From: Pseudomonas parafulva
Lineage (GTDB): Bacteria > Pseudomonadota > Gammaproteobacteria > Pseudomonadales > Pseudomonadaceae
Length of the DNA stretch: 64,000 nucleotides
Assembly (NCBI RefSeq): GCF_000800255.1
Contig: NZ_CP009747.1
Coordinates: 1,240,001-1,304,000, forward strand
Direction: 5' to 3'
The notes beneath the pieces were generated by a model. That model did not search any database. It was not told the origin of the DNA and saw only the letters and a list, made by a program, of their open reading frames with translations. Shown in pieces: positions 19,293 to 31,443 of the stretch (position 1 is the stretch's first letter; each line of letters starts with the position of its first letter). The translations under genes were made by a program, and so were the position numbers.

Positions 19293-20909
19293 TCAACAGA
19301 CCGCGATATGCGAATCCGCTCGCGGCTCGGTGCCGCCGCACAGCACGCCCGTGACAGGGTCGCGCACGATGATCTGGCCGCGGCCGAAATCGGTCAGGTC
19401 ATGGGCGATTTCCACTTGGTGTCCACGCCGGGCCAGGGCGAAGGCCAGATCTCGCGAGGCGCCTTGTTCGATACCGACCTTCATCTCGCCCAGCCACTGC
19501 CAGCGCGGGGCATCCAGGGCGGCCTGGGGATTGAGGCCGAAGTCCACCAGGTTCATCACCATCTGCACATGGCCCTGGGGCTGCATGTAGCCGCCCATCA
19601 CGCCGAATGGACCGACCGCCACGCCGTCCTTGCTGAGAAAGCCCGGGATGATGGTGTGGAAGGTCTGCTTGCCCGGCGCCAGCGCGTTGGAATGCCCAGG
19701 GTCGAGACTGAACTCCGAGCCGCGGTTTTGCAGGCCGATGCCGCTGTCGGGCAGCACCACGCCGGAGCCGAACCCGTGGTAGGCGCTCTGGATGAACGAG
19801 ACCATGTTGCCTTCGCCGTCGGCGGTGGCAATGTACACCGTGCCGCTGGCGTGCGGATCGCCGTGCAGCGGGGCCTGGGCGCGCTCGCCGATCTCGGCGC
19901 GGCGGCGGGCGGCGTAGGCTTCGCCCAGCAACTGCTCGGTGGCCATGCGCATGTGTTCGGGGTCGGTAATGTAGTGCAGTCCGTCGGCGTAGGCCTTCTT
20001 CATGGCCTCGAGCTGGCGATGCCAGGTGAGCTGGCTGTCGCGCTGGTCGAAGGTGTAGCCCTGGAGAATGTTGAGGGTCATCAGCGCGATCAGACCCTGG
20101 CCGCTTGGCGGAATCTCCCAGACGTCATAGCCGCGGTAGTTGAGCTTGATCGGCTCGACCCATTTGGGCCGGTAGCCGGCCAGGTCGGCGGCGCTCAGGT
20201 GTCCACCGCTGGCTGCCGCATGGTCGGCCAGGCGCTGGGCCAGCGGGCCGCGGTAGAAGCTTTCGCAGCGGGTTTCGGCCAGCTCGGCCAGGCTGCGGGC
20301 CTGGGCCGGATTGCGGAACAACTGGCCCGCCTGGGGTGCCTGCCCGTCGATCAGGAAGGTGTCGAACCAGGCTTGCAGGGCCGGTTCGCGTTCCAGGCTC
20401 GCCTGGTATTCGTCCTGGGCAATGCGCCACTGATGGGCGACCACCGGCGACACCGGGAAGCCATCGCGGGCCAGGGCGATGGCCGGTTGCAGCAGGTCGG
20501 CGAAGGGCAACTTGCCGAAGCGCTCGGACAGCGCGGCCCAGGCCGAGGGGATGCCGGGCACTGTGACTGGCAGCCAGCCGTGCACGGGCATCTTGTCGTG
20601 ACCGGCGGCCTTTACCGCCTCGATCGACAGCGACGCCGGGGCGCGGCCGCTGGCGTCCAGGCCGTGCAACTGGTCTTTGACCCAAACCAGCGCGAACGCG
20701 TCGCCGCCGATGGCGCAGCCGGTGGGCTCGACCACTGTGAGCGCGGCAGCGGTGGCGATGGCGGCGTCGATGGCGTTGCCGCCGGCGCGCAGCATGGCGA
20801 TGCCGGCCTCGGCCGCCAGGGGCTGCGAGGTGGCGACCATGCCATTGCGGGCGAAGACGCTTTGGCGCTGGGAGGCGTAGGGGTATTCGTGGGCGGAGAA
20901 ATCAAGCAT
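19293..20909 (-). CDS. Gamma-glutamyltransferase-family protein, no signal peptide
   Basis: 538 residues from the ATG at 20909 (MLDFSAHEYPYASQRQSVFA); the start is chosen because residues upstream do not fit the family. N-terminal region MVATSQPLAAEAGIAMLRAGGNAIDAAIATAAAL and the autocleavage area SGTVYIATADGEGNMVSFIQS, with the Thr expected to become the nucleophile of the small subunit, are both present, as is FGSGVVLPDSG. Classical bacterial GGTs are exported, but no signal peptide is seen, so this one is probably cytoplasmic. Last gene of the ABC-transporter operon, 32 bases after the PotF-like gene. It would hydrolyse or transfer gamma-glutamyl groups of an imported compound. Confidence 0.88.
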   Translation of the reverse strand: MLDFSAHEYPYASQRQSVFARNGMVATSQPLAAEAGIAMLRAGGNAIDAAIATAAALTVVEPTGCAIGGDAFALVWVKDQLHGLDASGRAPASLSIEAVKAAGHDKMPVHGWLPVTVPGIPSAWAALSERFGKLPFADLLQPAIALARDGFPVSPVVAHQWRIAQDEYQASLEREPALQAWFDTFLIDGQAPQAGQLFRNPAQARSLAELAETRCESFYRGPLAQRLADHAAASGGHLSAADLAGYRPKWVEPIKLNYRGYDVWEIPPSGQGLIALMTLNILQGYTFDQRDSQLTWHRQLEAMKKAYADGLHYITDPEHMRMATEQLLGEAYAARRRAEIGERAQAPLHGDPHASGTVYIATADGEGNMVSFIQSAYHGFGSGVVLPDSGIGLQNRGSEFSLDPGHSNALAPGKQTFHTIIPGFLSKDGVAVGPFGVMGGYMQPQGHVQMVMNLVDFGLNPQAALDAPRWQWLGEMKVGIEQGASRDLAFALARRGHQVEIAHDLTDFGRGQIIVRDPVTGVLCGGTEPRADSHIAVC

Positions 20910-20941
20910 GTCGGGGACTCTTAAAAAGGGCTCTGCAGCCG

Positions 20942-22823
<1,882 letters not shown>

Positions 22824-22824
22824 C

Positions 22825-23595
22825 TCAGCGCCCCCTCAGCAGTTTCATGGCCTGCAGGCCGAACATTCGTCGTGGTGCCGACGCCACGTGGCCGTCGGCG
22901 CGCCCGAAACGTTTCTCCAGCCAGCGCTGGAACAGGCCCCAGAGCGTGGTCAGTGCCAGGAAGTAGATCGCGACCACCAGATACAGCTCGAACACCCGGA
23001 AGGTCGCGGAGGTGACCATCTGTGTGCTCAGCAGCAGTTCCTGAACGCCGATCACGCTGACCAGCGTGGTGTTCTTGAGCATCACGTTGAACTCGTTGCC
23101 CAGCGGCGGCACGATCACCCGCAACGCCTGGGGCAGCACGATGCGCCGCATCAGTCGAGCAAAGGTCATGCCCAGCGAGCGTCCGGCCTCGTACTGGCCC
23201 TTGTCTACCGCGCCGATGCCGGCGCGGATGATCTCGGCCATGTAGGCGCCTTCGTTCAGGCCCAGGGCGATGATCGCTGCCTGGATGTTGCCGGGCAGCA
23301 CGAACAGCCCCAGGTCCAGGTCCTGGAAGCGGAAGATGCCGCCGGCGGCCAGTGCGGTGTAGAGAAACACGATCTGCACCAGCAGTGGCGTACCGCGCAT
23401 CAGCCACACGTAGCAGCGCACCGGATATTGCAGCAGCGGGTTGGACGACAGCCGCATCAGGGCTGCCAACAGGCCCAGCAGACACCCCAGGAGCATGGCG
23501 CTGACCGCGATCACGCAGGTCAGCCACAGGCCGTACAGGTAGATGTCGCTGGGTCGCAGCAGGTATTGCCAAAACACGTCCCAATTGAAATTCAT
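22825..23595 (-). CDS. Amino acid-type ABC transporter permease
   Basis: 256 residues, HisM/GlnP family. Several membrane helices; the EAA loop is seen in [34 protein letters not shown]. Only one permease gene is present, so it must act as a homodimer, unlike the usual two-permease HisQM arrangement. Lies 15 bases after the binding-protein gene and 1 base before the ATPase gene. Confidence 0.93.
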   Translation of the reverse strand: MNFNWDVFWQYLLRPSDIYLYGLWLTCVIAVSAMLLGCLLGLLAALMRLSSNPLLQYPVRCYVWLMRGTPLLVQIVFLYTALAAGGIFRFQDLDLGLFVLPGNIQAAIIALGLNEGAYMAEIIRAGIGAVDKGQYEAGRSLGMTFARLMRRIVLPQALRVIVPPLGNEFNVMLKNTTLVSVIGVQELLLSTQMVTSATFRVFELYLVVAIYFLALTTLWGLFQRWLEKRFGRADGHVASAPRRMFGLQAMKLLRGR

Positions 23596-23610
23596 CGTGG
23601 TCGCCTCAGG

Positions 23611-24420
23611 TCAGTCCAGCTTGTCGCCTTCGATGTGCCACTTGGCGAGCAGCGCCTGGTAGCTGCCGTCGGCCTGCATGTCCTTGATGATCTGCGTCAC
23701 CGCCGCGCTCAACTGCGGGTCGTCCTTGCGAAAGCCGAAACCGGTGAGGATGCGGGCGAAGGCCGGCACGCCGGTCTCGAACAGGTCGGGGGCCATGCCC
23801 TGGTAATAGCCTGCGGTTTCCAGGGTGGTGCCGTAGGCATCGGCCTGCTGGATACGTAGGGCTTGGAAAGCGTCGGTGTCGGAGTTGTACACCACCACCT
23901 GCATGGGCGCTTTGCCGGCCTGCTTGAGTTTTTCGTTGTGGGCTTCGAGCAGGGTGCGGATGGTGGAGCCGTTGAGCACCGCGACTTTCTTGCCGGAGAG
24001 GTCATCCAGGGTATGGATGCCCTTGGGGTTGCCCTTGCCGACCACCACGGCCTGGCTGGAATACATGTAGTTGACCATGTCGATCACTTCGCGCCGTTCG
24101 GGCTTGTCGAACAGTTGGTCGGCGAGCATGTCGCACTGCCCGGCCAGCAGCGCCGGAATCAGCCCGGAGAAGGGCGTCACCCGCCAGTCGATGGGCTTGT
24201 CGCCCAGGCGTTTGGCAATCGCCTGGCCCAGTTCCACGGTGACCCCGGCCGGTTTCTGCGCGGCGTCGAAGAAGCCCATCGGCGGCGAGTCCATGGCACC
24301 GCAGAACACCAGTTTGTCGGCGTGCTGCAGACGCTCGGGAATCTTGACCGCATCGGCATGCGCCAGGGGCGCGGCAAGGCAAAGGGCGATGAGGCACTGC
24401 GGGATCCTGCGTACGAACAT
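23611..24420 (-). CDS. Amino acid-type periplasmic binding protein (SBP_bac_3)
   Basis: 269 residues with signal peptide MFVRRIPQCLIALCLAAPLAHA. Family motifs: LVFCGAMDSPPMGFFDAAQKPAGVTVELGQAIAKRLG, PALLAGQCDMLADQLFDKPERREVIDMVNYMYSS, and GKKVAVLNGSTIRTLLEAHNEKL. First structural gene after the GntR regulator (60-base gap) and in tandem with the permease. One of two binding proteins of different families in this operon. Confidence 0.92.
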   Translation of the reverse strand: MFVRRIPQCLIALCLAAPLAHADAVKIPERLQHADKLVFCGAMDSPPMGFFDAAQKPAGVTVELGQAIAKRLGDKPIDWRVTPFSGLIPALLAGQCDMLADQLFDKPERREVIDMVNYMYSSQAVVVGKGNPKGIHTLDDLSGKKVAVLNGSTIRTLLEAHNEKLKQAGKAPMQVVVYNSDTDAFQALRIQQADAYGTTLETAGYYQGMAPDLFETGVPAFARILTGFGFRKDDPQLSAAVTQIIKDMQADGSYQALLAKWHIEGDKLD

Positions 24421-24480
24421 GGTCAGCTCCAGAAGGTGAGGTTGCCGTGGCAGTTCAGTGGGACAGTCGAAGTGCGGGTC

Positions 24481-25149
24481 TCAGGTGCCCGTTGCTTCGA
24501 GGAATTCCAGCAGCGAGGGCACCGTGCCCTCGATGTGTTCGCAGAGCACGCGCTGGGCCTGGACGGCATCGCCGCTGCGCAAGGCATCGAGGATGGCGGC
24601 GTGTTCTTCGCGGGCGCTCAAGGGTTTGTCGACATGCTGCAGCCACAGGCGCAGGTGCGGCTCGATCACCGAGTACAGCGCGCTGATCTGGCGCAGCAGG
24701 CGCGGGCGCTCGGCCAGGCTGCACAGGTAGTGATGAAAGGCGCGGTGACGGCCGATCCATTCGGCGCTGTCGTCGCGGCACTCGTCCATCTCGTCGAGCA
24801 ACCGCTCCAGGCGATTGAGGTGGCGTTCGTTCAGGTGCGCGACGGCGAGGCGGATGGCCAGGCCTTCGAGGGCGCTGCGCATCTCGAACACTTCACGCAT
24901 TTCTTCGATGTTCAGGCCGCTGACGATGGCGCCACGGTTCGGCCGCAGGTTCACCAGGCCTTCGGCGGCCAGGCGGCGGAACGCCTCGCGCACCGGCATG
25001 CGGCTCATGCCGATGTCATTGGCGATGTCTTCGGCGATCAGCCGGTCACCGGTGCGGTAGCGGCCCTTGCAGATGGCGTCGAGTAGAAAGGCGTAGGCCT
25101 CTTCTTCGGCGGTGGCGGGCTGACGGGGGTAGGGCGAGACCAGATGCAT
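24481..25149 (-). CDS. GntR-family (FCD) transcriptional regulator of the transporter operon
   Basis: 222 residues from the ATG at 25149, which has AAGGAA seven bases upstream. The N-terminal winged helix contains AEDIANDIGMSRMPVREAFRRLAAEGLVNLRPNRGAIV; the C-terminal all-helical FCD ligand domain (EEMREVFEMRSALEGLAIRLAVAHL, FHHYLCSLAERPRLL) includes His residues that often bind metal. It heads the operon with the ABC transporter and gamma-glutamyltransferase, so it probably represses it and itself in response to the substrate. A candidate operator lies in its own promoter. Confidence 0.9.
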   Translation of the reverse strand: MHLVSPYPRQPATAEEEAYAFLLDAICKGRYRTGDRLIAEDIANDIGMSRMPVREAFRRLAAEGLVNLRPNRGAIVSGLNIEEMREVFEMRSALEGLAIRLAVAHLNERHLNRLERLLDEMDECRDDSAEWIGRHRAFHHYLCSLAERPRLLRQISALYSVIEPHLRLWLQHVDKPLSAREEHAAILDALRSGDAVQAQRVLCEHIEGTVPSLLEFLEATGT

Positions 25150-25163
25150 ACCGGATTCCTTGT

Positions 25164-25185
25164 GGATTTTTGTATCCAATTATCC
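25164..25185. promoter_or_regulatory. Candidate GntR operator before the transporter operon
   Basis: TTGTATCCAA (25170-25179) is nearly palindromic and is framed by GGAT (25164) and ATCC (25182), 15-36 bases before the regulator start. FCD-type GntR proteins commonly bind such short TTGTAT-type palindromes. The rest of the gap to 25530 shows only a hairpin AACCGC/GCGGTT near 25378-25399 and no gene. Confidence 0.35.
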
Positions 25186-25530
25186 ATGTAGGCAGTAATG
25201 CACGGCGCGTGCCAGTTTTTGTGTTCGAAGCAAGCTGTTGAATGGCAAAGGAATGTTGAAAAGACGCGGGTGCGATTGCTGCGCTGAGTCGGAGCAGGTG
25301 TCACTTTTGTGCCCCGTCGGCGGGCGTCTGGAAACGTTCGGTAACAAAGGGGGCTTATTGCTGGCCACGCCCGTATCAACCGCTTTTTGAGAGGCGGTTC
25401 ACGTCTGGAGCGTGGACAAGTCGACCGCTGAGCAATCTGCGTTGCTCTCAAGGGAACGTATCCAAGTCGCTGATTTCATACGCTCAGAATCCGCTAATCG
25501 TGCCGTAAAAACCCTGATGGTCCGCCCAAC

Positions 25531-27741
25531 ATGAACTCAATCAAGGACAGCGATACATCCCGTACTCGCTCGCTTGAGCCCGGCTTTCTGCGCGATGGCG
25601 GAACGGTCGCCACGTTGCTGCAGCAGCGGGACTGGAGCGCGTCGCCCCTGGGCGATCCTCAGGGCTGGCCGCTGGGCCTGAAAACCTTGATGGGCACCAT
25701 TCTTCCTGCCCAGGCGCAAATCGTACTGTTCTGGGGGCCGCAGTACTTAGCGCTGTACAACGATGCGTACGCCCCGACCATCGGCGCCAAGCATCCGCAT
25801 GCCTTGGGCCGCCCGGCCATCGAGCACTGGCGCGAGCTGTGGGACGACCTTGAGCCGCTGTTGCGCAACGTGCGCGAGACCGGCGAGACGTTTTCTGCCA
25901 AGGACCGTGCCTTTTACCTAGAACGTCACGGCGTCGGTGAGACCGTGTATTTCGATGTGTCCTATTCGGCGGTGCGCGAGGCCGATGGCAGTGTCGGCGG
26001 CGTGCTGTGCATCGTCACCGAGACCACTGAGCGGGTGCAGTTCGAGCGGCGCCAAGCGTTTCTATTGGCGCTGGGCAAGGCCTTGCCGGAGATCGCCGAG
26101 GCCGAGGCCATCGAGGTTCACGTCACACGCAGACTCGGCGAAGAGTTGCGCGCGTCACGGGTGTGGTTGGCCGAGGACCTGGGCGATGGCGAGCGCTATC
26201 GTGTCACCCGCGACTGGGTCGACGGCGTACCGTCGCAGACCGGTGAAGGCGCCTGGAGCGAGCACGGCGCACAGGTGCACGCGTATTTGCAGACCGGCCA
26301 TCCGCTGTTCGGGGATCGTCTGGCCGGCGCATCGGCTGAGCCTTGCGCCAGCCTGAAGGTGCCGTTGTTACGTGCGGGTGTGTTGGAGGCGATGCTGTGC
26401 GTGGATTTCGACCGTCCCCAGGTGCTCGCCGTGGACCAGTGTCGCCTGGTGGAAGAAGCCGCCCAACTGGCCTGGTCGGCGATCCTCCATGCCCGCGCCC
26501 AACAGGCGTTGCACGCCAGTTCCGCGCACCTGGAAGCCACGCTGCTGGAATTGATGACGCTCAATGCCACGCTGGAGGAGCGCGTCGCCAGCATGCTGGC
26601 AGAGCGTGAGTCGGACCTCATGCAGTTGCACGAAGCGCGCAAGATGGAAACCGTCGGTCAGCTCACTGGCGGTATTGCCCATGACTTCAACAACATGCTC
26701 ACGCCCATCATCGCTACGCTGGAGCTGATCGCACGACGCCCCGACGACACCGCGCGCTCGGCGCGCCTGATCGAAGGTGCGCTGCAGGCGGCGGACCGCG
26801 CCCGCAGCCTGGTCGGCCGCCTGCTCAGCTTTGCCCGGCGCCAGACCCTCAAGCCGCAACCGGTGTCACTGGCGACGCTGGTCAGCGACATGCACGAACT
26901 GATCAGCCGTTCGCTGGGGCCGACCATCGCTATCCACATCGACATTGCCGCCGACCTGCCCGCCGCGGTGATCGATCCGCATCAATTGGAGGTGGCGCTG
27001 CTCAACCTGGTGGTCAACGCCCGTGACGCCATGGCTCAGGGCGGTCACCTGCGGATCAGCGCCGGCCTGGACAGCGCGCGCGAGGATCGTCCGGCAGGCT
27101 TGGAGGCAGGCGAGGTGATCTGGTTGGAGGTGGCCGACACCGGCTGCGGCATGAGTGAAGACGTGCTGGCCCGCTGTTTCGAACCGTTCTATTCCACCAA
27201 GGGCGTCGGCAAGGGTACCGGGCTGGGACTGCCCATGGTTCAGGGGCTGTCGCTGCAGTCCGGCGGCGACTTCGCCATCCGCTCGCAACTGGGCAAGGGG
27301 ACGGTAGCGACGCTGTGGTTACCAGTGAGTGCCGATTACCGGCCAAGCCGGGAAGACTACGCACAGGAGGTGCCCAGCGCCCAAGGGCCGGTGCGGGTGC
27401 TGTTGGTGGACGACGAAGCTATCGTGCGTCAGGTGACGGCCATGCAGTTGCGCGATCTGGGCTACCAGGTCACCGAGGCCGCCAGTGCCGCCGAAGCACG
27501 GACGCTGCTGGAGCAGGGCTTGGCGCTGGAGGTGCTGGTCACCGATCAGGTGATGCCCGAGCAGACTGGGGCCGAGCTGGCCAAGCACTTACGCATGCAT
27601 CTGCCCGAACTGCCTGTGCTGATCATCACCGGTTACGCCAACCTCACGCCCCGTGAACTGTGCGGGTTCGAGGTGCTGCGCAAACCCTTTCGGCGGAGCG
27701 AGCTGGCCCGTAGCCTGGCGCGGCTGGTGCCGTCGGTCTGA
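25531..27741 (+). CDS. Hybrid sensor histidine kinase (PAS-GAF-HisKA-HATPase-REC)
   Basis: 736 residues, no membrane segment, so cytosolic. Order: PAS-like domain with the W-x-x-xPLG-x-x-x-GWP motif (about 30-165), GAF domain (about 170-315), coiled coil (about 320-365), HisKA with phospho-acceptor His384 in GGIAHDFNNML, HATPase with N box LNLVVNARDAM and G boxes DTGCGMS and KGTGLGLPMV, then a receiver (about 620-733) with acidic pair VDDE and phospho-acceptor Asp672 in VTDQVMP. The His/Asp pair suggests an internal relay to an unlinked Hpt or output. Stops 25 bases from the stop of a similar kinase on the other strand. Signal unknown. Confidence 0.9.
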   Translation: MNSIKDSDTSRTRSLEPGFLRDGGTVATLLQQRDWSASPLGDPQGWPLGLKTLMGTILPAQAQIVLFWGPQYLALYNDAYAPTIGAKHPHALGRPAIEHWRELWDDLEPLLRNVRETGETFSAKDRAFYLERHGVGETVYFDVSYSAVREADGSVGGVLCIVTETTERVQFERRQAFLLALGKALPEIAEAEAIEVHVTRRLGEELRASRVWLAEDLGDGERYRVTRDWVDGVPSQTGEGAWSEHGAQVHAYLQTGHPLFGDRLAGASAEPCASLKVPLLRAGVLEAMLCVDFDRPQVLAVDQCRLVEEAAQLAWSAILHARAQQALHASSAHLEATLLELMTLNATLEERVASMLAERESDLMQLHEARKMETVGQLTGGIAHDFNNMLTPIIATLELIARRPDDTARSARLIEGALQAADRARSLVGRLLSFARRQTLKPQPVSLATLVSDMHELISRSLGPTIAIHIDIAADLPAAVIDPHQLEVALLNLVVNARDAMAQGGHLRISAGLDSAREDRPAGLEAGEVIWLEVADTGCGMSEDVLARCFEPFYSTKGVGKGTGLGLPMVQGLSLQSGGDFAIRSQLGKGTVATLWLPVSADYRPSREDYAQEVPSAQGPVRVLLVDDEAIVRQVTAMQLRDLGYQVTEAASAAEARTLLEQGLALEVLVTDQVMPEQTGAELAKHLRMHLPELPVLIITGYANLTPRELCGFEVLRKPFRRSELARSLARLVPSV

Positions 27742-27766
27742 CGCCGAGTTCGCGCGACGGGCGGTG

Positions 27767-29947
27767 CTAGCCGCCCAGGACGCTGTCGAGCAGCTGACAC
27801 ACCTGTTCGGCCGAGTAAGGTTTGGCCAGGAAGGGAAAGCCTTGATGGCCGCCTTCAGCGATGGCATCGCTGTATCCGGAAGCCAGGATCACTGGCAGGT
27901 GCGGTTGGCTGCGACGCAGTTGGCGGGCCAGGGCCAAGCCGCCCATGCCAGGCATCACCACATCTGAGAACACCACGTCGAAGGGGTCTTCGGTCATGTG
28001 CATCTGCGCCAGGGCATCTTCGGCCGAGGTGGCCCAACTGACTTGGTAGCCGTGGTCCTTGAGAATCTGCGCGGTGAAGCTGCCCAGGTCGCGGTTGTCT
28101 TCCACCACCAGTATTCGCCGTGGCCCGTGCTCCACGGTGACCGGCGAGCTGGGCTCGGGGGCGGCGTGGGCGTCGGTAGCGATTTCCTGCGGCAGATAAA
28201 GGGTAAAGGTGGTGCCCTGGCCGGGCACGCTGGTGACCTGGACGTCGCCGCCGGATTGCTTGACGAAACCGAACACCTGCGACAGGCCCAGGCCCGTGCC
28301 CTGGCCGGACGCCTTGGTGGTGAAGAACGGGTCGAAAATACGTTCGAGCAGGTCCTGGGCGATGCCCACGCCGTTGTCGATCACCGAGATCGCGGCGAAG
28401 GTTCCACCCAGGCCCGGTTGCCCATGCAGCGTCGGCGCCACCTGGTCCGGCTGCAGGCGCAGGCGCAGCACGCCTTCACCATTCATGGCATCGCGGCCGT
28501 TGATCATCAGGTTGATCACAGCCGTCTCCAGTTGGGCGAGGTCGGCACGGATATGGCACGGCTGGTCCGGCAGTTCCAGGTTGACCTGGATGCGTGCGCC
28601 GGTCGCGGTATCGAGCATTTCGGCCATGGCCTCGAGCCGTGGCCCGGCTTCGAATACCTGCGGGCTGAGGGCCTGGCGCCGGGCGAAGGCCAGCAACTGG
28701 CCGGTGAGCTTGGCGCCGCGATCGACGGTGTCGGCCACGGTTTTGAGATAGCGCTGACGGCGGCTGTCGTCCAGGTCCGGACGCTGCAGGAAGTGCAGGG
28801 AAGAGCGGATGATGGTCAGCAGGTTGTTGAAGTCGTGGGCCACGCCGCCGGTGAGCTGGCCGATGGCTTCGAGTTTCTGGGTCTGGCGCAGCAGCGCTTC
28901 GGTGTGCAGCAACTGTTCGGTGCGTTCCTCCACCCGCTGTTCCAGCGTGGCGTTGAGCACCTCTAGCGCCTGTAGCGTCTCGCGCGCCTCGGTGCTGGCC
29001 TGCACGCGCTGGATGTGTGCCCAGGAGCGCTCGGTCACTTCGCTGATCAGCGCGTACTCGTAGCCGGTCCACAGCCGGGGCTGCTGGTCGTTGATGGCCA
29101 TCAGGGCCGTCAGGCGCCCGTCCTTGACCAGCGGCCTGCAGATCGTCGCGCTGACGCCCATGCCGGCGAAAGCCACGGCCTCGGCGGGATCAAGTTCGGC
29201 GTCGCGGTCGTTGATCACCAGCGCATCACCGGCGCGCAGGCGCTGCTGGGCCAACTGCCCGAAGTCGGCCAGCCGGTACTGGCCAAGCAATTGCGGTAAC
29301 CCAGGGGCGACCCAGTCGCCGCAGACGGTGAAGCCATCCTGGTCCGGGGCCATTAGCGCGTAGGCGCAACTGGACAGGTTCAGATGCTCGCCCAGTCGAG
29401 CCGTGGTGATGGCCAGAATGCACTCCGGCTCGGTGACGTTGGCCACGGCGCGGCCAAGGTCGTCGAGAAATTTCAGACGCTGGTTGGCCACCACGTTGGC
29501 GGTGGTTTCGTTGACCGTGTCGAGCATGCCGACCACGCGACCGTGCTGGTCACGGATCGGGCTGTAGCAGAAGGTGAAATAGGCCCGTTCGGGCCGATCA
29601 TGGCGTTCGATGATCAACGGGAAGTCTTCGATGTACACGGCTTCACCCGCGAGGGCGCGCTGCGCCATACCTTCGATCTCGCTCCAGGCCTCCTGCCACA
29701 CATGGCTGAACGGACGGCCCAGGGCCAGGGGCTTGTCCCCGAGGATTTCGATGAAGGCGTCGTTGTACAGGGTGATCAGCTCGTCGCCCCACAGCACCGC
29801 CTGGGCGAAGCGCGAGCCCAGGCACAGCGCCACGGTGGTCTTGAGGACATCGGGCCAAGTGTCCAGAGGGCCAAGCGGCGTTGCCGCCCAGTCGTGGGTG
29901 CGGATGCGCTCGGCCATGTGTCCGCCGCCTTCCAGCCAATTCGCCAT
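27767..29947 (-). CDS. Hybrid sensor histidine kinase, paralogous architecture
   Basis: 726 residues, cytosolic. Same domain order as the convergent neighbour: PAS-like ([19 protein letters not shown]; about 15-155), GAF (about 160-310), coiled coil, HisKA with His371 in [11 protein letters not shown], HATPase with [18 protein letters not shown] and [14 protein letters not shown], and C-terminal receiver with VVEDN and Asp662 in [12 protein letters not shown]. Both carry the same plan but the sequences are clearly diverged, so the duplication is old. An ATG 30 bases inside is an alternative start. No response-regulator gene is adjacent. Confidence 0.9.
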   Translation of the reverse strand: MANWLEGGGHMAERIRTHDWAATPLGPLDTWPDVLKTTVALCLGSRFAQAVLWGDELITLYNDAFIEILGDKPLALGRPFSHVWQEAWSEIEGMAQRALAGEAVYIEDFPLIIERHDRPERAYFTFCYSPIRDQHGRVVGMLDTVNETTANVVANQRLKFLDDLGRAVANVTEPECILAITTARLGEHLNLSSCAYALMAPDQDGFTVCGDWVAPGLPQLLGQYRLADFGQLAQQRLRAGDALVINDRDAELDPAEAVAFAGMGVSATICRPLVKDGRLTALMAINDQQPRLWTGYEYALISEVTERSWAHIQRVQASTEARETLQALEVLNATLEQRVEERTEQLLHTEALLRQTQKLEAIGQLTGGVAHDFNNLLTIIRSSLHFLQRPDLDDSRRQRYLKTVADTVDRGAKLTGQLLAFARRQALSPQVFEAGPRLEAMAEMLDTATGARIQVNLELPDQPCHIRADLAQLETAVINLMINGRDAMNGEGVLRLRLQPDQVAPTLHGQPGLGGTFAAISVIDNGVGIAQDLLERIFDPFFTTKASGQGTGLGLSQVFGFVKQSGGDVQVTSVPGQGTTFTLYLPQEIATDAHAAPEPSSPVTVEHGPRRILVVEDNRDLGSFTAQILKDHGYQVSWATSAEDALAQMHMTEDPFDVVFSDVVMPGMGGLALARQLRRSQPHLPVILASGYSDAIAEGGHQGFPFLAKPYSAEQVCQLLDSVLGG

Positions 29948-30040
29948 GAAAATTGCCGCTTCGCTTGTCAGGAGCGCATAGGGTGCACCGGGAATGGCTG
30001 GCTGGCGAGCGATTTGTGCCGATCGGACGTGCAGTGCGGC

Positions 30041-30604
30041 TCAGCGCATGAAGTGCACTTTGCCGCTGTCGTCGTTGCCCATGTATATGCCATACACACC
30101 TGCCTGGCGTTCGAGGATATAGCGCTCGAGGATCTGCCGGATCGCAGGGTAGTAGATCTCGTCCCAGGGAATGTCTTCGGGTGCGAAGAAACGGTAGTCG
30201 AGGGTTTCGGGGCCGAATTGGCCGGTTTCCTCGGTGGCGATGGCGCGGAAGACGATGTACACCTCGCTGATCTTCGGCACGCTGAAGATCGAGTAAGGCG
30301 AGACGATGTCGGCGCGCACGCCGGTCTCCTCCCACACCTCGCGCAGCGCCGCCTGCTCGGTGGTTTCCCCGGCCTCCATGAACCCGGCTGGCAGCGTCCA
30401 GGTACCAGGGCGCGGCGGGATGGCGCGCTGGCACAGCAGGTAGCGACCGTCGCGCTCGATGATGCAGCCGGCGATGATCTTCGGATTGATGTAGTGGATA
30501 TAGCCGCAGGCCGGGCAGTGCTGGCGAGCATGGGTGTCGCCGGTGGGGACGCCCCGGTCCAGTGCCGTGGTGCAGTGCGGGCAGTAGCGCGGGGCGTTGG
30601 GCAT
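30041..30604 (-). CDS. Nudix hydrolase with N-terminal zinc ribbon
   Basis: 187 residues. The N-terminal zinc ribbon has CPHC and CPACG pairs (about residues 8-35). The Nudix box is complete: GFMEAGETTEQAALREVWEETGV, matching GX5EX7REUXEEXGU. This arrangement resembles NudC-like or ADP-ribose/NADH-type pyrophosphatases. It starts 1 base after the GntR stop on the same strand, so it is probably co-transcribed with the catabolic cluster, perhaps for nucleotide or cofactor housekeeping. Substrate is not deducible. Confidence 0.87.
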   Translation of the reverse strand: MPNAPRYCPHCTTALDRGVPTGDTHARQHCPACGYIHYINPKIIAGCIIERDGRYLLCQRAIPPRPGTWTLPAGFMEAGETTEQAALREVWEETGVRADIVSPYSIFSVPKISEVYIVFRAIATEETGQFGPETLDYRFFAPEDIPWDEIYYPAIRQILERYILERQAGVYGIYMGNDDSGKVHFMR

Positions 30605-30605
30605 G

Positions 30606-31358
30606 TCAGCGGCCTATGCGAGGGTCCTTCAGGGCCAAGGGCGCGACGATGTCGCGCACCTGGGCGTTGTCGTCCTGCTTCTGGCGCAGGTACTCAAGGG
30701 CCACCTTGGCGGCGGCGCGCACGTGATCGACGGAGGCCTGGTGCGCTGCTTTCGGGTCGCCGCTCTTGATCGCCTCGACCATCTTCTCCATCTCCCGGTT
30801 GCTGGCCCCACGGCGGTTCTGCTGCGACACCGAGGTGGCGCGCAGGTAGCTGATGCGGGCCTGCAACTGGCGCAACTGGGTGGCGGCGACGTGGTTGCCC
30901 GAGCCTTCGAGCAGCACATCGTAGAAGCCTTGCACCGAATCGAGCACCTGCTGCAGCTCGCCTTCTTCCAGCGCTTCACGGTTCACTTCCAGGGCACGCT
31001 CGAGGGCGCGGATGTCCTTGGCCTTGGCGTTGAGGGTGAACAGTTGGACGATCAGCCCTTCGAGTACGCAGCGCAGCTCGTAGATGTCGCGCGCATCCTC
31101 CAAGGTGATGATTGCCACTCGCGGGCCCTTGGCGTCGGCGAACTCCACCAGGCCTTCGGACTCCAGGTGACGCAGCGCTTCACGCACCGAGGTGCGGCTG
31201 ACGCCCAGGCGGTCACAGAGGTCGCGCTCGACCAGGCGGTCGCCGGGCAGCAGGTGGAAGTTCATGATCGCCGCGCGCAGCTTGTCGAGCACGATTTCGC
31301 GGAGCGTGACGGGGTTGCGGTTGACCTTGAAGCTGTCGTCGAGTGGCTGGCGTTTCAT
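30606..31358 (-). CDS. GntR-family (FCD) regulator of the flavin-monooxygenase cluster
   Basis: 250 residues from MKRQPLDDSFKVNRNPVTL. Winged helix: LREIVLDKLRAAIMNFHLLPGDRLVERDLCDRLGVSRTSVREALRHLESEGLVEF; FCD ligand-binding domain after residue 90 (DARDIYELRCVLEGLIVQLF). It lies downstream of the CMD-family gene (85-base gap) and directly upstream of the Nudix gene. It is the natural candidate to bind the repeated ATGGTAT-type motif found before three transcription units of the cluster. The Shine-Dalgarno for this start is poor, so an internal start is possible. Confidence 0.88.
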   Translation of the reverse strand: MKRQPLDDSFKVNRNPVTLREIVLDKLRAAIMNFHLLPGDRLVERDLCDRLGVSRTSVREALRHLESEGLVEFADAKGPRVAIITLEDARDIYELRCVLEGLIVQLFTLNAKAKDIRALERALEVNREALEEGELQQVLDSVQGFYDVLLEGSGNHVAATQLRQLQARISYLRATSVSQQNRRGASNREMEKMVEAIKSGDPKAAHQASVDHVRAAAKVALEYLRQKQDDNAQVRDIVAPLALKDPRIGR

Positions 31359-31443
31359 CAGGGGAGCTCTGTGTGTGGCTGTTGCGCCAGGCTCGAAGCG
31401 CCCCGAACCCAGACGCTCCTTGCAGTGGTTCGACAGCCCGCTG

